A stretch of 64,000 nt of DNA from Sorex araneus. Lineage: Eukaryota; Chordata; Mammalia; Eulipotyphla; Soricidae. Numbering within the stretch: the first letter of the stretch is position 1; each line of letters starts with the position of its first letter. The translations under genes were made by a program, and so were the position numbers. The notes under the pieces were generated by a model. That model saw only the letters and a program-made list of their open reading frames with translations. It did no database searches and was not told where the DNA came from. Below are positions 35,181 through 45,429 of the stretch, piece by piece. The stretch is taken from positions 78,697,977-78,761,976 of the forward strand of contig NC_073306.1 of the NCBI RefSeq assembly GCF_027595985.1, in the 5' to 3' direction.

Positions 35181-35483
35181 TCTCTCAGCCTCAATTACAT
35201 TGGGGGGGGGTGATTCAAGCAATGCCTAGATGCCCTTGGGACTGGAAACTTTTGGCTAACTTGGCTGGTGGTGCAATGCTGGGGTCTTAAAGATGAGATG
35301 CTGCTCATACCCTGTGGTGCTGGGCATACCTTGACCATACCAGCATGCTGAGAACCTCCAGGAGGACCATGTCTGAAGGTGCACAGGGCACTCCAGGGCT
35401 GCATCCAATAGTGCTCAGGAGATCATGGAGTGCCATGAATCGAATCTCAGCAAGCTGACGGCTATACTGTCTCTGTCCCCTTA

Positions 35484-35696
35484 GTTTCATTTATTTGTTT
35501 GTTTGTTTATTTGTTTTTGGGTCACACACAGCGATGCTCAGGAGTTCCTGGTTCTGCACTCAGTAATTACTCCTGGCAGTGCTCAGGGGACCATATGGGA
35601 TGCTGGGAATCGAACCAGGGTCAGCCGCGTGCAAGGATCAGCCTCGTGCAAGGCAAACACCTTACCCACTGCACTATTGCGCCAGCCCGTTTCATT
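35484..35696 (-). mobile_element. Shrew SINE, antisense, short head duplication
   Basis: GTTTCATT at 35484-35491 and 35689-35696 flanks the element. The TTTG/TTTA tail precedes GGGTCACACACAGCGATGC. Near the head, CAGCCGCGTGCAAGG is followed by CAGCCTCGTGCAAGG, a small internal tandem duplication of about 18 bp. Confidence 0.9.
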
Positions 35697-35701
35697 CTTT
35701 T

Positions 35702-37530
35702 AAACTAGAAACAGGGGGGGCTACAACTCCACACTGCCCAGGGATGGATCTTTCCTCTCCACCCTGTCTTTCTTCATGGAAAATGGCGGTGGCAGCAACA
35801 TCCACATGGCAGTGATATAGGCAGGTAGATAGGGAAAGGCCCTTGACAATGAAACTTAGATTAATAAAGTCTCTGGAAAGGAGAATCCTGAGACTGACCT
35901 ACCCTGTGGATACAGAAAACAGACCTGATAAGACCTTCAGCAGACCCTGAGGAGGTTGGACCCATCCTCATGAAGTTCCTCAATTCCCTCGACCTCTCCC
36001 TTAATCTGATTAAAATGTGATCCAGCCTAAAGAAGACCATCACCACTCCCAACCTCCCTGGTAACCTCCTTAGCAATGGACTTTTACCTGGGAAGAAGCC
36101 CCACGTGGGGGCAGGTTGAAGAGACCCTATAAAAGACACCTTGAACAAAGGAAGTGCGCGCATATGCTGCCTGAGCCCATGTGCTGCTTGTGCCCACGTG
36201 GCCGAGCACATGTGGTGGCCAAGCACATGTGTTGCCCGCATCTCCCCCCTTGAGATGTGTACTTTCATGCTTTTTTGTCCAGTGCTAGGATGTGTGTAGA
36301 GCTTCCTCCACCCTTGGAGAAGCCCGCATTCTCTCTTGAGCGCATTACTCCTACTGTTCTTCTTTTCCATTTGTCCTTTCCTCCTTCCCTCAAAATAAAA
36401 TCTGTTACTTCACTGCTTGTCTACTCCTGAAATTCTTTTCCGCAAGCGAGACAAGAACCCAGTAACTGCGGGTCCCGGGTGGTAGAGGCGGCTGGGGAGA
36501 AAGTGGCCGTCTTTCTCCTCCCCACTTCACGTAAGTCACCCGTGGGACCTACCGACATCAGTAGGAGCCACCTTCTAAGACTCCTAACCCAGAGGTATAC
36601 CGTTTTTACACTTGGGGCTCCTAGGGAATCATGGGAAGTGGGTGTAACCGGCACACCCTCGGCCCAGATAAATCCCGAGCTGCTGAGAGCAAAACGGACC
36701 CTCTGCGCCTAAAGACTTTGATTCCAGAGACCTTGTAACACATTTTGGCATCCAGCCCAGCTTCTTACAGCAATGCACTGGGACTGTGAGATGGGCTACG
36801 CAATTTCTGGCGAATTTTCCCTGGACTTTATACAGAAATCCAAAACTGTGCGGATGTAACATCTCTTAATTGTCAGCAATGTGAAACAGTTCCTTTTTAG
36901 CAGGTCTGACTTGGGGGGGGAAACTCCAAATAATAACAGTGAGTTTTTTGTTGAAATATTGAAGGTAATCAAAGTAGCAGCCATTTCTCTGGACTGTGAA
37001 CTAAGCAACAGCCCCACACCAGCCGAGAAGAGGAAATATCCCTCTTTCCCAGTTGTTTCCCATTTTCGGGGAGAAACGTGGCGTGGCGTCTACCATACTA
37101 TGAGGTGCGGGAAGGGGGATGAGGGAAGGAAAAAAAAAAAGGAAAAGGAAAAAGGGAAAAAAAAGAGTTATGTACTTGGAGCAGTGGGGCCACATATCTC
37201 TTCATTCTCAGCAATGGAAAACTAATTATCAAATGCTTCTTTGGTAGTAGGGCTATCTTTCTTGGGGGGAAACTCCAACAACAAGAGTGAGTTTTGTGTT
37301 GAAATATGGAATGTAATCAAGGTAAAGAGAAAATGAAGTGAAATTCATCAGTTATGCAGTTGGGGGTGGGGGGGGCGGGGGCGGGAAGTATACTTGGGTT
37401 TTTGGTGGTGGAATATGGGCACTGGTGAAGGGATGGGTGTTTGAATATTGTATAACTGAGACATAAGCCTGAGAACTTTGTAACTTTCCACATGGTGATT
37501 CAATTAAAAAAAAAAAAACTAGAAACAGGG
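35702..37530 (+). mobile_element. Composite retroposon: LTR, leader and L1-type 3' tail in one TSD
   Basis: AAACTAGAAACAGGG at 35702-35716 recurs perfectly at 37516-37530, directly after a poly(A) run. Between them are 96 bp starting GGGGCTACAACTCCACACTG and ending CCACATGGCAG; an LTR (35813-36466); about 100 bp of ERV leader with a donor-like ACGTAAGT near 36527; a body with two related GGGGGGAAACTCCAA segments (36913 and 37265); and the common L1 terminal module (CTGGTGAAGGGATGGGTGTT to the A-tail). Either an LTR unit inserted into a retroposon, or a chimeric RNA was copied by L1 machinery. No intact gene is present. Confidence 0.75.
35813..36466 (+). mobile_element. ERV LTR (copy 3) within the composite unit
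   Basis: Starts TGATATAGGCAGG and ends near AGAACCCAGTAAC; the final CCATCA of copy 1 is not visible. TATAAAA lies at 36128-36134 and AATAAA at 36394-36399, giving a U3/R/U5 layout like that of copy 1. It lies in inverted orientation to copy 1, about 3.7 kb away. The minus-strand open frame at 35861-36370 is an antisense by-product also seen over copy 1. Confidence 0.85.
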
Positions 37531-37660
37531 TCTGGAGAGATAAAACATGGGGGCAGGCACTTGCTTTTCATGAGTAAACCTGGGCTCACAGAGCCAGGAG
37601 TAAGTCCTGAGCACTCTGGGCGTGGCCCAAAAACCAAAACTAAACCCCCCCCAAAAAACA
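37531..37660 (+). mobile_element. Shrew-type SINE, deleted
   Basis: GTCTGGAGAGATAAAACATG, GCACTTGCTTTTCATGAG, GAGCCAGGAGTAAGTCCTGA and GGGCGTGGCCCAAAAACC are present with the middle missing. Confidence 0.75.
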
Positions 37661-37892
37661 CAAAATACCGGGAAGCAGACCAGGAGGAAGGCAGGGCTTA
37701 AATGTAGCAGACATTAACTGTTTAACATATCAAATATCAACTGTTGGCTCCACCTACTTTTTGTTTTAAAGTTTCCCTTCAGAAATAAGGTGCACCAACA
37801 AGGAAGCTCCTTTAGAAATAGGAAGCATTGGCTACAAAAGAATAATTTGAGGATAGTACTTAGCCTAGCTCATGCTTTTCTTTAAAAAATTA

Positions 37893-38110
37893 ATGTCTCT
37901 GGGGCTGGAGTGATAGCACAGCGGGTAGGGCATTTGCCTTGCACGCAGCCGACCCAGGTTCGATTCCCAGCATCCTATATGGTCCCCATGAGCACCGCCA
38001 GGGGTAACTCCTGAGTGCAGAGCCAGGAGTGACCCCTGAACATCGCTGGGTGTGACCCAAAAAGCAAATAAATAAATAAACAAATAAATAAAATTAAAAA
38101 ATACTGTCTC
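37893..38110 (+). mobile_element. Young shrew SINE
   Basis: Complete from GGGGCTGGAGTGATAGCACA through box B GGTTCGATTCC to GTGTGACCCAAAAAGCAAAT, with an AAATA-repeat tail. GTCTCT on both sides is a weak duplication. Confidence 0.93.
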
Positions 38111-38114
38111 TTCT

Positions 38115-39635
38115 CCTTTTATGTCAGGCAATGTGCTGAATATTGTTCTAAGTCAGATGTAATTGATTCCCATCAAGGAAGAATTTTTCTGTTTTGTTTT
38201 CTGTTCTCACCCCACTCTGCTCTCTGCGCTCATCTCTTAGAGTGCATTAGGCTGCAAAGGTGTGATTACCAGTGGGAAAAGGGTCAGAAAACATATGGCA
38301 AGGAGTATTTCAGAATAACAGCTTGATGAAACTGGCACTTCTAATCAGCTGCAATCTCTTCCTTCTATTTTTCCCCTCCCTTCTATAGCCACGTGTTGTC
38401 ATTGAATGGTACAGTTTGTACTTTTTAAAAAAAAACACTTTTTAGGTAATCTTCTAAGTGTTCTAACTATTCTCCTCCCCCTCCTCTCCCACCCCCATTG
38501 CAAAAGTAACACATTCATCGTAAGGTAAAAGCATTATAGAAATGCAAGTCCTTTGCAAACACTTAACTCCATCCCTCAGTGCACTATTTTCCTGGAAACT
38601 TGGACTAGAAAGCAGGTATTGAACTGATGGTCTGGTGGACATCCGTGTCCTCTCTGCCCTTCAGTTCTGTCCTCACAGAATGCTCGGCATCTTGCCGCAG
38701 CTTGCCTGTACTTCATTCAGCACCTTCACACCAGCTGTCTCTCCTGCTGGCATGCTCTTCCTCCATATAATTGGATGGCTTCTTAGCCAGTTTGCATTGC
38801 CATAACCAAGTACCTTCTTTTCTTTTTCCTCACCCCCTCCCCCTCAAAATACCGTCTGTATAATATGGCCTACAACAACCGAAGTTAATGTTCTCGCAGT
38901 TCTGGAGGATGCACGGGCACCCTTAAGATTCTGGCTAGTTTGGTTTCTGGTGAGGACACTCTACTTGGCTTGCTGGTAGCCGACTTTGTGCTCTGTCTCT
39001 CCCATGGCCTTTCCTCTCTTCACCTCAGTTGCTTCCTCAGATACCCTCTCTCCCGCCTTCCTGCTCTGTCTCTCCCATGGCCTTTCCTCTCTTCACCTCA
39101 GTTATTTCCTCAGATGCCCTCTCTCCAAATACAGACATACTGTGGGTTAGAACTTAACATGACTTGGGAGAAGAGAGAAAGATTCTTCCACAGCAGTTTT
39201 CTTCAAGTTCTTGTTTACATACCGCTTTCTTGAAGAGAATTTCTCTGACCTCCACTTAAAAACATTCATTTATTATTATTATTTCTCCTAACTCACTGGG
39301 CTGGTTGGGTTCACTGGGGTCACTCTTGAGCTCAGTCTTCTCACAGCTCAGCAAGAATAGGTGGTTTAATAGTGCCTCACCCCCATGGGTAGGGCCTTGG
39401 CACAGCTCAGACATCTCTCTCCATGGGAAATTCAATCCTCTGCAGTCTAGCCTTGGTTTCCAGACAAGTAAGAATTTTTCACAGAAAACAGTTGTGGAAT
39501 ATTCCAGGCTCCTGGTGAGCAAGTGAGGATCAGCAGGGTCCACTGTGAAGGACAGGGACCTTAATTGTAACAATCCACCACACTGTCCTATCTAAAATTG
39601 GAATTCTATTCTTACTTCTTTTTTATTGTTTACTG
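38115..39635 (+). other. Gene-free stretch, nothing recognised except a short tandem repeat
   Basis: Pyrimidine-rich unique sequence. Frames present are short, including 38940-39233, which exists because of a 73-bp tandem duplication. Confidence 0.45.
38989..39126 (+). repeat. 73-bp tandem duplication, two copies
   Basis: TGCTCTGTCTCTCCCATGGC and the following 45 bp at 38989-39053 recur at 39062-39126 with three mismatches in 65 bp. Confidence 0.9.
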
Positions 39636-39644
39636 TTATCTTTG

Positions 39645-39897
39645 GACTGGAGTGATAGCACAGCGGGTAGGGCGTTTGCCTTGAATGTGGCCGACCTGAG
39701 TTCAATTACTTTGTCCCTCTCAGAGAGCCCAGCAAGCTACCAAGAGTATTCCGTCGGCATGGCAGAGCCTGGCAAGCTACCCATGGCATATTCGATATGC
39801 CAAAAATAGTAACAACAAGTCTTACAATGGAGACATTACTGGTGCCCACTCAAGCAAATCGATGAACAATGGGATGACAGTGACAGTGACAGTGACT
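39645..39897 (+). mobile_element. Long-tail SINE, complete
   Basis: Head GGACTGGAGTGATAGCACAG with box A, GACCTGAGTTCAATTAC at box B, then GAGAGCCCAGCAAGCTACCA, GGCATATTCGATATGCC, GGAGACATTACTGGTGCCCA and a GACAGTGACAGTGACAGTGA tail with no poly(A). This is a good sense-strand type copy of the second SINE family. Confidence 0.93.
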
Positions 39898-40473
39898 GCT
39901 ATCTTTGGTAAACGAACTAAAAATATTAATGTTAAAGTAAGTAAAGCTAGAGAGTACCACATATTGTCTCCTGAGCACTGCCAAAGATCACATCTAATCA
40001 CAGAGCCTGAGCATCACCGGGTGGGAACTGTTGCAGGTAGAAGTGACTCCTATAAAAGAAGTGGGTTCTCTTAGGTGGCTTGTGAAAAAATGGCAGGTCA
40101 ACTGAATTCTGCCAATCTCGCTGTGCTTCAGGTGACTTGGGTGAAAAGAACGCTCTCATAAAAAAATTTTAAAAAAGAATGTTCCCACCAATTTATCAGG
40201 TCCACCTCAACCATCATGGAAAATGCCTGTCTTGGGTAATATTGGGTACAAGCACCTCCCTGGAAGGATGCTGCATCCACCTGCCCCACGAGGCAGCTGT
40301 CCAGTTTAAACTGAAGTCCACTTGGTTGTAGGAGCTGGTCCTCACTACACAATTTCTCAGTGAGCAAGGAATTGCTCTTTCTTTTTGAAAGTCAGTCCTA
40401 AACTCTGTCCAGGTATTCCTCACAGAAAGAATTTCAGAAAGAGAACAGTATCTTTAAAAAAAATTGTGGGGCT

Positions 40474-40545
40474 GGGGCTGGAGTGATAGCACAGCAGGTA
40501 GGGCACCGCTGGGTATGACCCAAAAAGCAAAAATAAAAAGGGGGG
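40474..40545 (+). mobile_element. Internally deleted SINE
   Basis: The head GGCTGGAGTGATAGCACAGC runs to GGTAGGGCACC, then jumps straight to CGCTGGGTATGACCCAAAAA. About 120 bp of the body is missing. The next copy follows immediately. Confidence 0.85.
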
Positions 40546-40547
40546 AT

Positions 40548-40728
40548 TGGAGCAATAGCACAGCGGGTAGGGCTTTTGCCTTGCACACTGCCGACCTTAG
40601 TTCAATTCCCAGCATCCCATATGGTCCCCTGAGCACCGCCAAGTGTAATTCCTGAATGCAGAATTAGGAGTAAGCCCTGAGCATTGCTGGGTGTGACCCA
40701 AAAAGTAAAAGATAAAAAAAAAGGACCC
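40548..40728 (+). mobile_element. Shrew SINE
   Basis: Complete from GGATTGGAGCAATAGCACAG to GTGTGACCCAAAAAGTAAAA, in tandem with the deleted copy to its left. Confidence 0.93.
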
Positions 40729-40837
40729 TCAAGGAAAAACTGGGGGGTCTTTTGTGGCTAAAAGCAAGTTAGAGCTTGGAGTTAAATAAGTCATTTTTAT
40801 TTTTTCTTTTAATATTTTATTTTATTTTATTATTGAA

Positions 40838-41345
40838 TCACCATGAGATACAGTTACAAAGTTTTCATGATCAGGTTGCAGTCATATGAGGTTCTAACAC
40901 CCATGCCTCCACCAGTGTACATTCCTCACCACCAATATCCCCAGTATTCTACCTGCCACCACCCCCTGTCCCCAGCCTGCCTCTATGGTGGCACTTTTCT
41001 TCTTTGTCTCACTATCTCAACTTTTGGACATTATAGTTTGTAATACAGATACCGAGAGGCCATCATGTTTTGTCTTCTACCCACTTTCAGCACACATCTC
41101 TCATCCACATCGATCCCTTCCAACCATCATTATCATAATCGTCCCTTGTCTATCCCAACTGCCCTCTCCTCTAGCCTGTGAGACAGATTTCCTACCATGG
41201 ACCAATCCTCCTGGTCCTTGTTTCTACTGTCCTGAGGTGTTAGTCTCATACTATGTTTTTTCATATTACACAAAAGAATACAGTCATTCTATAACTGTCC
41301 CTCTCCTTCTCACTTCTTTCACTCAGTATGATACTCTCCATGTAA
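40838..41345 (-). mobile_element. L1 3'UTR, antisense
   Basis: Starts ATTGAATCACCATGAGATAC (reverse of the terminal module) and passes TGCCTCCACCAGTGTACATT and GCCTGCCTCTATGGTGGC. It ends CACTCAGTATGATACTCTCC, the reverse of the L1 motif also seen at 8.8 kb. It gives the longest view of the L1 3'UTR here. Confidence 0.85.
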
Positions 41346-41391
41346 GTGCTGTACCACTGAGCAAATCATAGTCCCTCTGTTGTTCATTTAC

Positions 41392-41548
41392 TTTTTTGTT
41401 TTGTGGCCACACCCAGTGGTGCTGAGTCTACTCTCAGCTTGGTGCTCAGGGGTTACTTCTTGGTATACCACGTGGTATTAGGGATAAAATGCAAAAATGA
41501 TAAAATCCTGCATGCAAAACTTGTGCTCCAGCCCATTAAACTATCTCT
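41392..41548 (-). mobile_element. Shrew-type SINE, antisense, diverged
   Basis: TTGTGGCCACACCCAGTGGT, TTGGTGCTCAGGGGTTACTT and TTGTGCTCCAGCCC are in order. Confidence 0.8.
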
Positions 41549-42470
41549 TCGTACATTTTAAGTGAAAGGGTAATTTTCAACTTCTTTAGAATAGTAAAAC
41601 TACATTAATTCATGTTTTGTTAATCAAACACACATAGGAGTTTTATTGTTACATAACAGAGGAAATGCTGCACAAAAGGAACTCATCTGTCTGGTGTGTG
41701 TGTGAGTGTGTGTGTGGGGGGGGGGCTATGCCAAAGATCAAACTGGGCCTCACACATGGAATGTCATGTGGCTGTATTTCACCTGTTGATAGATACACAT
41801 TCAGCACTATTTTTAGTTTCTTAATGTATAAGGAAACACAAAAGGGAAAACAAAGTCAGCACCATCATTTCCTTCCTTTCTGTGTCACCTGAGGTTCTAA
41901 TTCAGGGAATGAGCTTGAATAAGCAACTTTCAGGCTCTTTAATCACTTGCTACATAACTACATTTACAATTAGACCACTATTACTTTATTTCCACATTCC
42001 AATCAAGTTCTGGTTGAAACAGAAATAAGGCTTCTCAGGGCAGTAAGTCATTGCCTCTCTCTTTGTTATAGGTGGAACTAACTTTCTTTATACTTGCCTT
42101 GAGTCCTCCTGAATTCCTAGTCACCATCCAAGATTCATGAGAATTCTGCACATCGGACACCAAGAAAAACATATGCAAATGGTTCAGCAAGAAGAATAGA
42201 CACATATAGTATGCCTATATCCTCCAATCACCCACATGCTATACTCCCTTGACCATCTGCATGACCTCCAAAACCAAGTTCAAAGACAAAATGATTTTAA
42301 AATTTCAGAATGGTGCCAGGGACTAGTGTCAGAGGCTGGAGTATATGTTTTGAAAGCAGAAGGCCCAGATTTGGTCTCTAATACCAAAAATTTCTACATG
42401 CAGTACCATTTCACTATTACCCTCTCCTCTTCTAAGGCCAGCCTCTTTCTCTCCTTAAGTCTTTATTTTT

Positions 42471-42513
42471 TTAATTAATTAATTAATTTATTTATTTATT
42501 TATTTATTTATTT
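42471..42513 (+). repeat. (TTAA)n/(TTTA)n microsatellite
   Basis: TTAA units change to TTTA units; this is the diversified A-tail of the adjoining antisense SINE. Confidence 0.95.
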
Positions 42514-42682
42514 TGCATTTTGGGTCACAACTGGCAATGCACAGGGATTACTCCTGGCTTTGCAGTCAGGAATTACTCCTGGCGGTGCTCAGGGGACCAT
42601 ATGGGATGCTGGGAATCAAACACAGGTCGGCCGTGTGCAAGGCAAATGCCCTACCCACTGTGCTATTGCTCCAGCACCTTCT
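42514..42682 (-). mobile_element. Shrew SINE, antisense
   Basis: Complete from GCATTTTGGGTCACAACTGG to CTGTGCTATTGCTCCAGCAC. Confidence 0.93.
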
Positions 42683-42709
42683 TCAGTCTTTAAATTCTAT
42701 TAGTTTACT

Positions 42710-43260
42710 ACAAGTTTTTTTTTGCATCAATTTGATTTTACACATAATTTCAGGAAAGGCCATTTTAAATAAAAAATATTTATAAAATATTTTATAAATA
42801 TAAATTTATAAATTTTACACATTTATAAAATATAAGTTTTTATATATGAATATAAAAAATTCCTTTTTTTATAAATAGGAATCAAAACTTGTCCCATTCC
42901 TCCAAGTCTTTGACAGATTAAATGCGTACTCGAACATCCATTCAGCTATCAAATATCTATTGATAAAGTAATTGAAAAGTAAAATACTAGTAACTAGTAT
43001 AAAAACAACTACTGTCATATCACTTACTATCTAGTGGGGAAAAAACAGTAAAGTGAGGAAAAAACAGTAAACAAACAAACAAATCACAAGCAAGATTTTT
43101 TTTCACCTGAAGTTAATTGCCCTGAGGAATATCAAATAAGTGGTATAAGTTATGGTGATTTGCTGAGATAATTGGTTGATTACTCTCCGTTCCCTTCCTT
43201 CATTGTTTTTGTTGTTGATGTTGCAATGACTGAGAGTCACACACATGCCTGTGTTCACAC
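42710..43260 (+). other. AT-rich gene-free stretch
   Basis: The segment 42763-42870 is an imperfect run of ATAAATATTTATAAA-type sequence. A short CAAACAAACAAAC run lies at 43070-43083. No gene is visible. Confidence 0.6.
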
Positions 43261-43264
43261 AGTT

Positions 43265-43438
43265 TGGGGGCGGGAGGTTAGGCCACATTGGATAGTGCTC
43301 AGGGACTATTCCTGGCTTTGTGCACAAGCATCACTCCCAGCAAAGCTTAGGAAACCATATGGGTTCAGGGGGTCAAGATCAGGTCGGCTGCATGCAAGAC
43401 AAGCACCCTAACCACTGTGCTCTCTCTCTCTGGCCCCT
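43265..43438 (-). mobile_element. Shrew-type SINE, antisense
   Basis: GGTTAGGCCACATTGGATAG, GCACAAGCATCACTCCCAGC, GATCAGGTCGGCTGCATGCA and CTGTGCTCTCTCTCTCTGGC are in order. Confidence 0.85.
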
Positions 43439-43439
43439 G

Positions 43440-43700
43440 CTGTGTTGCAGTGCTCCCTAAGGTTTGCACCCCTTTAGTCGTGGAGTAGTGCTCATTCTGA
43501 TTCCCTAGGTCATTGAACTCACCAGAGGTTGCACCTCCTGATCATGGTGCTCACACACCTTTTAGAGGTGCCCACTGAGGGGCTGATGGTTCTTTTGGTT
43601 GCTCACACATGCCTGACTGTGGTACAGCCAGCATCACTTGCAAAGCCAAGGGGCACAGACAGCTGAGTTGCGAGGATTGGGCTCAGGGCTCTTGGCAGCA
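43440..43700 (-). repeat. Degenerate GGTGCTCACACAC repeat, locus 1
   Basis: Contains CATGGTGCTCACACACC, GGTTGCTCACACATGCCTG and related phrases. It shares this unit with four other loci in the window. Confidence 0.6.
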
Positions 43701-43789
43701 CAGGGGATTGTATTTAGGATATTATTAGACTTATAAGGCAAGTGTTCTGTGCCACTGAGTTATGTTTTAATTTTTTTGTTTTATTTTTT

Positions 43790-43890
43790 ACTCTTTTTAC
43801 ACCCAGCAGTTCCAGCTCTGGGACTGTTCCTGGCAGTGCTTGAGGGATATTATAGTTCGAGGCATAAAACCAGGGATACTCCCAACATGC
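43790..43890 (-). mobile_element. SINE fragment interrupted by the next element
   Basis: TTTTTACACCCAGCAGTTCC, CTGTTCCTGGCAGTGCTTGA and AAAACCAGGGATACTCCCAA are antisense SINE. The 43910-44764 element interrupts it. Confidence 0.65.
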
Positions 43891-44783
43891 AAAGAATAGG
43901 CTCCATCCCTCCAGGACTGAGATTCCAGCCCACATGGCAGCTATGGCAGAGGAGTCAGCCTGTCCTTCCTCAGCACCCTGCCCACTCTTGACCCTGGCTG
44001 TCACACCCACAATCTGTCTCTGGGTGCCATCTTAGCGCACCAACACCTCTGGTCCAGAGACACAGCAGTGAGTCCCGGAGGACACCACATCGCTGGAGAT
44101 CTCTCTGGGCTCCATACTGAGCCTACTTCACCAGGGCACATCAAATGGAGCAGGTGCAGTCTCTCCGCCTAATCCAGATGGAATCCTGGCGATCAAGAGC
44201 TTCCACAAGCAAGGTCCAGGTATGTGGGTTCCAGGACTAAGACTCCAGGCCACATGGAAGCTGCAGCAGAGGAGTCAGACTGTCCCTTCCTGGCTCCCTG
44301 TCCAATTCTGATGCCGAATGTCATACCCACCAACAGCCCGGGCCCAGAAACTCTCAATTGAATCTCAAAATGGACTATTGCCCCATAGAGATGTCTCTGG
44401 ACCCTAAACATTTACAATCTTAGAATTCCAGAAGTTGTGTGGCCACTCTTGTGATTGTGCAACCTCTCATCATATTCAAAGTGAGCAATAGAAAATAAAT
44501 GATCCATCATCTGCCCCTGATAAGCAGGCTTGAATGGTGGTGAGAAAATTTGAACAAACTATAATGCCCCAAAGTAGAGTGTATTGGGGAAATTGCCTGC
44601 CATAGAGGCAGGGTGAGAAGTGAGATGAGGGGGGTGGGATACTGGAGACATTGGTGGTGGAAAATGTGCACTGGTGAAGGGATGGGTGTTTGATCATTAT
44701 ATGGCTGAAGCTCAAACATGAAAGCTTTGTAATTGTATCTCACAGTAATTCAATTAAAAAAAAAAAAGAATGGGCTCCATCCC
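43891..44783 (+). mobile_element. Internally deleted L1-like element with TSD
   Basis: The duplication AAAGAAT(A/G)GGCTCCATCCC flanks it (43891-43909, 44765-44783, one mismatch). The body has two related units about 320 bp apart (CCAGGACTGAGATTCCAG at 43911 and CCAGGACTAAGACTCCAG at 44231). It then passes, with no coding sequence, into the 3' end also seen at 4190-4620 and a poly(A) tail. The tandem 5' units recall L1 promoter monomers, so I infer an L1 derivative that lost its reading frames and is moved by L1 enzymes. Confidence 0.75.
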
Positions 44784-44829
44784 ATCTCCCCAATCCCTGT
44801 AATGTACTTGTTTGCTTGGGTTATTTTGT

Positions 44830-45120
44830 TTTGTTTTATTTATTTATTTTTTACTTTCCCTTTTCTCTTTCCTTTTTGTCAGTACTGCAGTTATAATGAT
44901 GGGTGGGAAGTGGTCCGTGAACACTTGGTTGCAGTGTTCACGCATTTAGCCGATTGTTCCTCAGAGGTCACGCATTTGAGTTGTGGTTCTCAGACACACT
45001 TTGTTGAAGTGCTCACTAGGGATCACAGATGACAGTGCCGCCAAGATCTTGGAGCAGTACCAGGGATTAAACTCACCACCTCACAAAGGCCTCTAACACT
45101 GAGTTATATCCCCAGACCCT
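44830..45120 (-). repeat. Degenerate GTGCTCAC repeat, locus 2, with SINE-like end
   Basis: A T/C-rich stretch (CCCTTTTCTCTTTCC) is followed by GCAGTGTTCACGCATTTAGC and GAGGTCACGCATTTGAG. The right end, CAGTACCAGGGATTAAACTC, is like an antisense SINE head. Confidence 0.5.
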
Positions 45121-45429
45121 AGGTTGAGAGCTAAGCCTTTTTGTGGAGGTAAACCACTGATCTGAGTCCTAAGCTGAAACTTTGCAATCTGCATCTTGCT
45201 CACGAATTACCCAGGGATTCTTGTTTGAATGCAGATTGATTTAGTAGGCAAGGAGTCATGCCTGGGAATCCCTGTTTCTCATAATGTCCCAAAGGATGCC
45301 TCTGTTGTCTGTCCATGGACTCCTTGGGTGGATAATGAAAACTGTGTGAAAAAGGGAATCCAGAAAGAAGAAATGACAATTACTAATCACTGAGATGAAA
45401 ATATTTTTGTGTTTGGATTAGTAAAATGA

